The notes under the pieces: generated by a model
What the model saw: only the letters and a program-made list of their open reading frames with translations
Database searches by the model: none
What the model was told of the DNA's origin: nothing
In this document: positions 6,501 through 8,066 of the stretch, piece after piece
Layout: the number at the start of each line of letters is the position of its first letter
Numbering within the stretch: the stretch's first letter is position 1
Made by a program: the position numbers and the translations under genes
DNA from: Flavobacteriaceae bacterium
Lineage (GTDB): Bacteria; Bacteroidota; Bacteroidia; Flavobacteriales; Flavobacteriaceae
NCBI GenBank assembly: GCA_020347545.1
Contig: CP070731.1
Location: forward strand, 1,480,492-1,488,557
DNA: 8,066 nt
Direction: 5' to 3'

Positions 6501-7367
6501 TTAAATATTAAGCTTCAGAGTCGATTCAACCCATTTTTCAAAATCACCCAGTTTCTTATATTCAGCTTTAAAGGCATCAATATCCTTCATCACAATAAAA
6601 TTGTATTTATTCATGTAAGAAAACATTTTGAAGAGGTCCTTTCCCATGAACAGATAAGTGAATATTCCGGGTAGCTTTTGATAGGTTATGGGCCTGTTTA
6701 ACCCCTCCGAGATGATTTCAGCCTGTTCCTCTGCAGATTTCTGATCGGTTGCCAAATTCAAAGTTTTGCCTTTGTATTTGGAGATATTTGTGATCACCTG
6801 GGCTGCTATCCTGCCAATATCTTCAGTGCTAATAAGCTGCTGAACCGTCTTCTTATTAAGGGGTAAAACCAACTTCCCCTTCTTTAACCGCTTGAGTACT
6901 TCAGGGTTTAAAAGGTTTTCCATGAAAGAGGCCGGCCTGAGAATTGTGTAGTCCAATTCACTTTTGCCGATATAATTTTCAATGATGTACTTGCTTTCAA
7001 AATGTGGGATTCCTGAATTTAAATGAGCACCCATGACTGAAGAATAAACCAAGTGGGGAACCTGTTGTTCCGTTAACAGATCCACTAGATTGCAGGCCTG
7101 CTCAATTTCTTTTTTTGCCCCTTGTTCGAATCCCTGTACCAGAAAAAAAATATCAATATCGGGGAGCAGATCTGCAAATGAATCGTGATTGTCAAGGTCA
7201 CCTTCGACGATTTCCACGCCCTGAGCTTTTAAATTTTTGGCTTTTACAGATTGGGCATTCCGTGTTAATCCAAAAATTTCAAGGCCTGTATCGGAAAGGT
7301 GTTTTGCCAAAGCACCTCCCTGATTGCCCGTAATTCCGGTGATAAATACCCTTTTAATAACCTCCAT
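6501..7367 (-). CDS. NmrA-type NAD(P)-binding protein (atypical SDR)
   Basis: A 288-residue protein, the usual length for NmrA/HSCARG-like atypical SDRs. The N-terminal Rossmann motif is GITGNQGG (11-18), the NmrA-type version with NQGG; R36 (in GLTRN) at the end of the second strand suggests NADP(H) preference. GDL at 56-58, YSSV (108-111) and HFESKYIIENYI (122-133) follow, then LRPASFMENL (143-152), all typical of the family. The classical YxxxK pair is not clearly present, with K126 in the nearest position, so it may be a redox sensor or a reductase of quinones or other small molecules. It is cytoplasmic. It stands alone: lysS ends in a terminator upstream and a separate promoter serves the AsmA gene downstream. 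The shared regulatory module lies 88-138 bases ahead of the start. The exact role is not known. Confidence 0.88.
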   Translation of the reverse strand: MEVIKRVFITGITGNQGGALAKHLSDTGLEIFGLTRNAQSVKAKNLKAQGVEIVEGDLDNHDSFADLLPDIDIFFLVQGFEQGAKKEIEQACNLVDLLTEQQVPHLVYSSVMGAHLNSGIPHFESKYIIENYIGKSELDYTILRPASFMENLLNPEVLKRLKKGKLVLPLNKKTVQQLISTEDIGRIAAQVITNISKYKGKTLNLATDQKSAEEQAEIISEGLNRPITYQKLPGIFTYLFMGKDLFKMFSYMNKYNFIVMKDIDAFKAEYKKLGDFEKWVESTLKLNI

Positions 7368-7454
7368 TTCTCAATATTCTTTTGAACCGTGCGAAATCTT
7401 ATACCTGATTGACATCAAATTTCAGCGATTTTTGATTCTTATAAAATACATTTA

Positions 7455-7505
7455 GGACGAACGATTGTGTATTATGTCCGAGAGGTACCAAATTGTTTTC
7501 AAAAG
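7455..7505 (-). promoter_or_regulatory. Regulatory module, copy B, upstream of the NmrA-type gene
   Basis: On the plus strand: GGACGAA (7455-7461), 12 bases, ATGTCCGA (7474-7481), 14 bases, TTTTCAAAAG (7496-7505), which lines up without gaps with copy A at 4720-4770 (offset 2735 throughout). The intervening bases differ. The 21-base period between GGACGAA and GTCCGAG is kept. It lies directly after the lysS terminator, and the TTTTCAAAAG block adjoins the terminator's T tract, so that block alone is weaker evidence here than in copy A. Confidence 0.55.
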
Positions 7506-7531
7506 AAAAAAGGGATCAGTACCTGACCCCT
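7506..7531 (-). terminator. Intrinsic terminator of lysS
   Basis: Read on the minus strand, AGGGGTCAG (7531-7523) pairs with CTGATCCCT (7519-7511), nine pairs including one G-T, around a three-base loop, and is followed by a run of T (7511-7506). It begins 27 bases past the lysS stop and separates lysS transcription from the NmrA-type gene. Confidence 0.83.
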
Positions 7532-7557
7532 CTTATCCAAAATAAATATTCTTTATA

Positions 7558-8066
7558 CTATTGCTGAAGGAATTCAACGAATAAACCTTCATCATTTTTA
7601 CTCACCTTTGCCAATTTGTTTTTTGTCAACCCCTTGATGGTCTTATCCCACTTCTTGTTGGACAATCCCGATTGGGTTTTCAAGTCAGACAATTCTATCT
7701 TTTCAGCTTTTTGCAGCATTTGTAAAACTGATTTTTCATCCTCATTCAATTCTACAGATGGCGCTTTTTGTTCAGGCTTCATTTGAGGGAAAAACAATAC
7801 TTCCTGAATAGAGGCATTATTGGTCAGAAACATGACGAGCCTGTCAATGCCAATACCAATCCCTGAAGTCGGTGGCATACCATATTCCAGGGCTCTTACA
7901 AAGTCCATATCAATAAACATGGCCTCATCATCTCCTTTTTCAGATAATTTCAGTTGATCCTGGAATCTTTCCAGCTGATCAATGGGGTCATTTAATTCAG
8001 AGTAAGCATTGGCCAATTCTTTCCCATTGACCAAAAGTTCAAATCGTTCCGTCAATTCCGGGTTAT
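7558..8066 (-). CDS. lysS: Lysyl-tRNA synthetase, class II, C-terminal part (N-terminus beyond window)
   Basis: About 169 codons are visible; the frame continues past the right edge (NPELTERFELLVNG), so an apparent start inside is not the true one. The sequence GKELANAYSELNDP is a class II LysRS hallmark after motif 2, and GIGIGIDRLVMFLTN is motif 3, with the ATP-binding arginine at codon 7840-7842. The catalytic domain ends at FFPQMKPE. The enzyme joins lysine to tRNA-Lys with ATP in the cytoplasm. After that point it carries 68 further residues (7561-7764), a length many bacterial LysRS lack. This part, NEDEKSVLQMLQKAEKIELSDLKTQSGLS and so on, reads like a small winged-helix-type fold with a basic middle. 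Extensions of this kind are, as far as I know, common in Bacteroidota. Transcription ends at the hairpin 27 bases downstream. Confidence 0.96.
   Translation of the reverse strand, partial: NPELTERFELLVNGKELANAYSELNDPIDQLERFQDQLKLSEKGDDEAMFIDMDFVRALEYGMPPTSGIGIGIDRLVMFLTNNASIQEVLFFPQMKPEQKAPSVELNEDEKSVLQMLQKAEKIELSDLKTQSGLSNKKWDKTIKGLTKNKLAKVSKNDEGLFVEFLQQ

Noticed and set aside
1..8066. Defence system, prophage, transposon or CRISPR content
   Set aside because: No transposase, integrase, nuclease, direct-repeat array or terminal inverted repeats were found, and all genes fit ordinary chromosomal families.

Overview
The window looks like chromosome of a member of the Bacteroidota, most likely a flavobacterium. 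The DNA is AT-rich. Start codons mostly lack a strong Shine-Dalgarno sequence. One promoter (6410-6439) fits the Bacteroidota TTTG / TAnnTTTG type. The protein families (a short two-cysteine AsmA protein, an EthD-domain protein, a lysyl-tRNA synthetase with a C-terminal extension) are also familiar from that group. This placement comes from sequence character alone; no database search was possible. No rRNA, tRNA, CRISPR array, insertion sequence or phage gene was seen, and coding density is high.

Layout, right to left, because eight of nine genes lie on the minus strand: the C-terminal part of lysS (entering from the right edge, closed by a hairpin terminator at 7506-7531); an NmrA-type NAD(P)-binding protein (6501-7367); a membrane-anchored AsmA-family protein (4837-6381) with its own promoter; a two-gene unit of a secreted tandem NTF2/SnoaL-like protein (3705-4646) and an EthD-domain protein (3345-3668); a hairpin terminator shared with the only plus-strand gene, a 100-residue acidic-tailed protein of unknown function (2982-3284); a two-gene unit of a short-chain dehydrogenase and a GNAT acetyltransferase (1431-2712); and the N-terminal 437 residues of a glycoside hydrolase family 3 enzyme (start at 1313, running off the left edge).

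The genes do not form one recognisable pathway. The mix of small oxidoreductase-like and alpha/beta-barrel proteins (SDR, NmrA, EthD, NTF2-like) suggests accessory or stress-related small-molecule metabolism next to housekeeping lysS. The GH3 enzyme points to glycan use.

The most interesting signal is non-coding. The sequences upstream of the NTF2-like/EthD unit and of the NmrA gene carry the same gapless module: GGACGAA, 12 bases, ATGTCCGA, 14 bases, TTTTCAAAAG as read on the plus strand. It has the same orientation and a similar distance from the start codon in both places (74 and 88 bases), and its conserved blocks repeat with a 21-base period. This looks like a binding site for a common regulator, possibly AraC-type, joining the two separated transcription units into one regulon.
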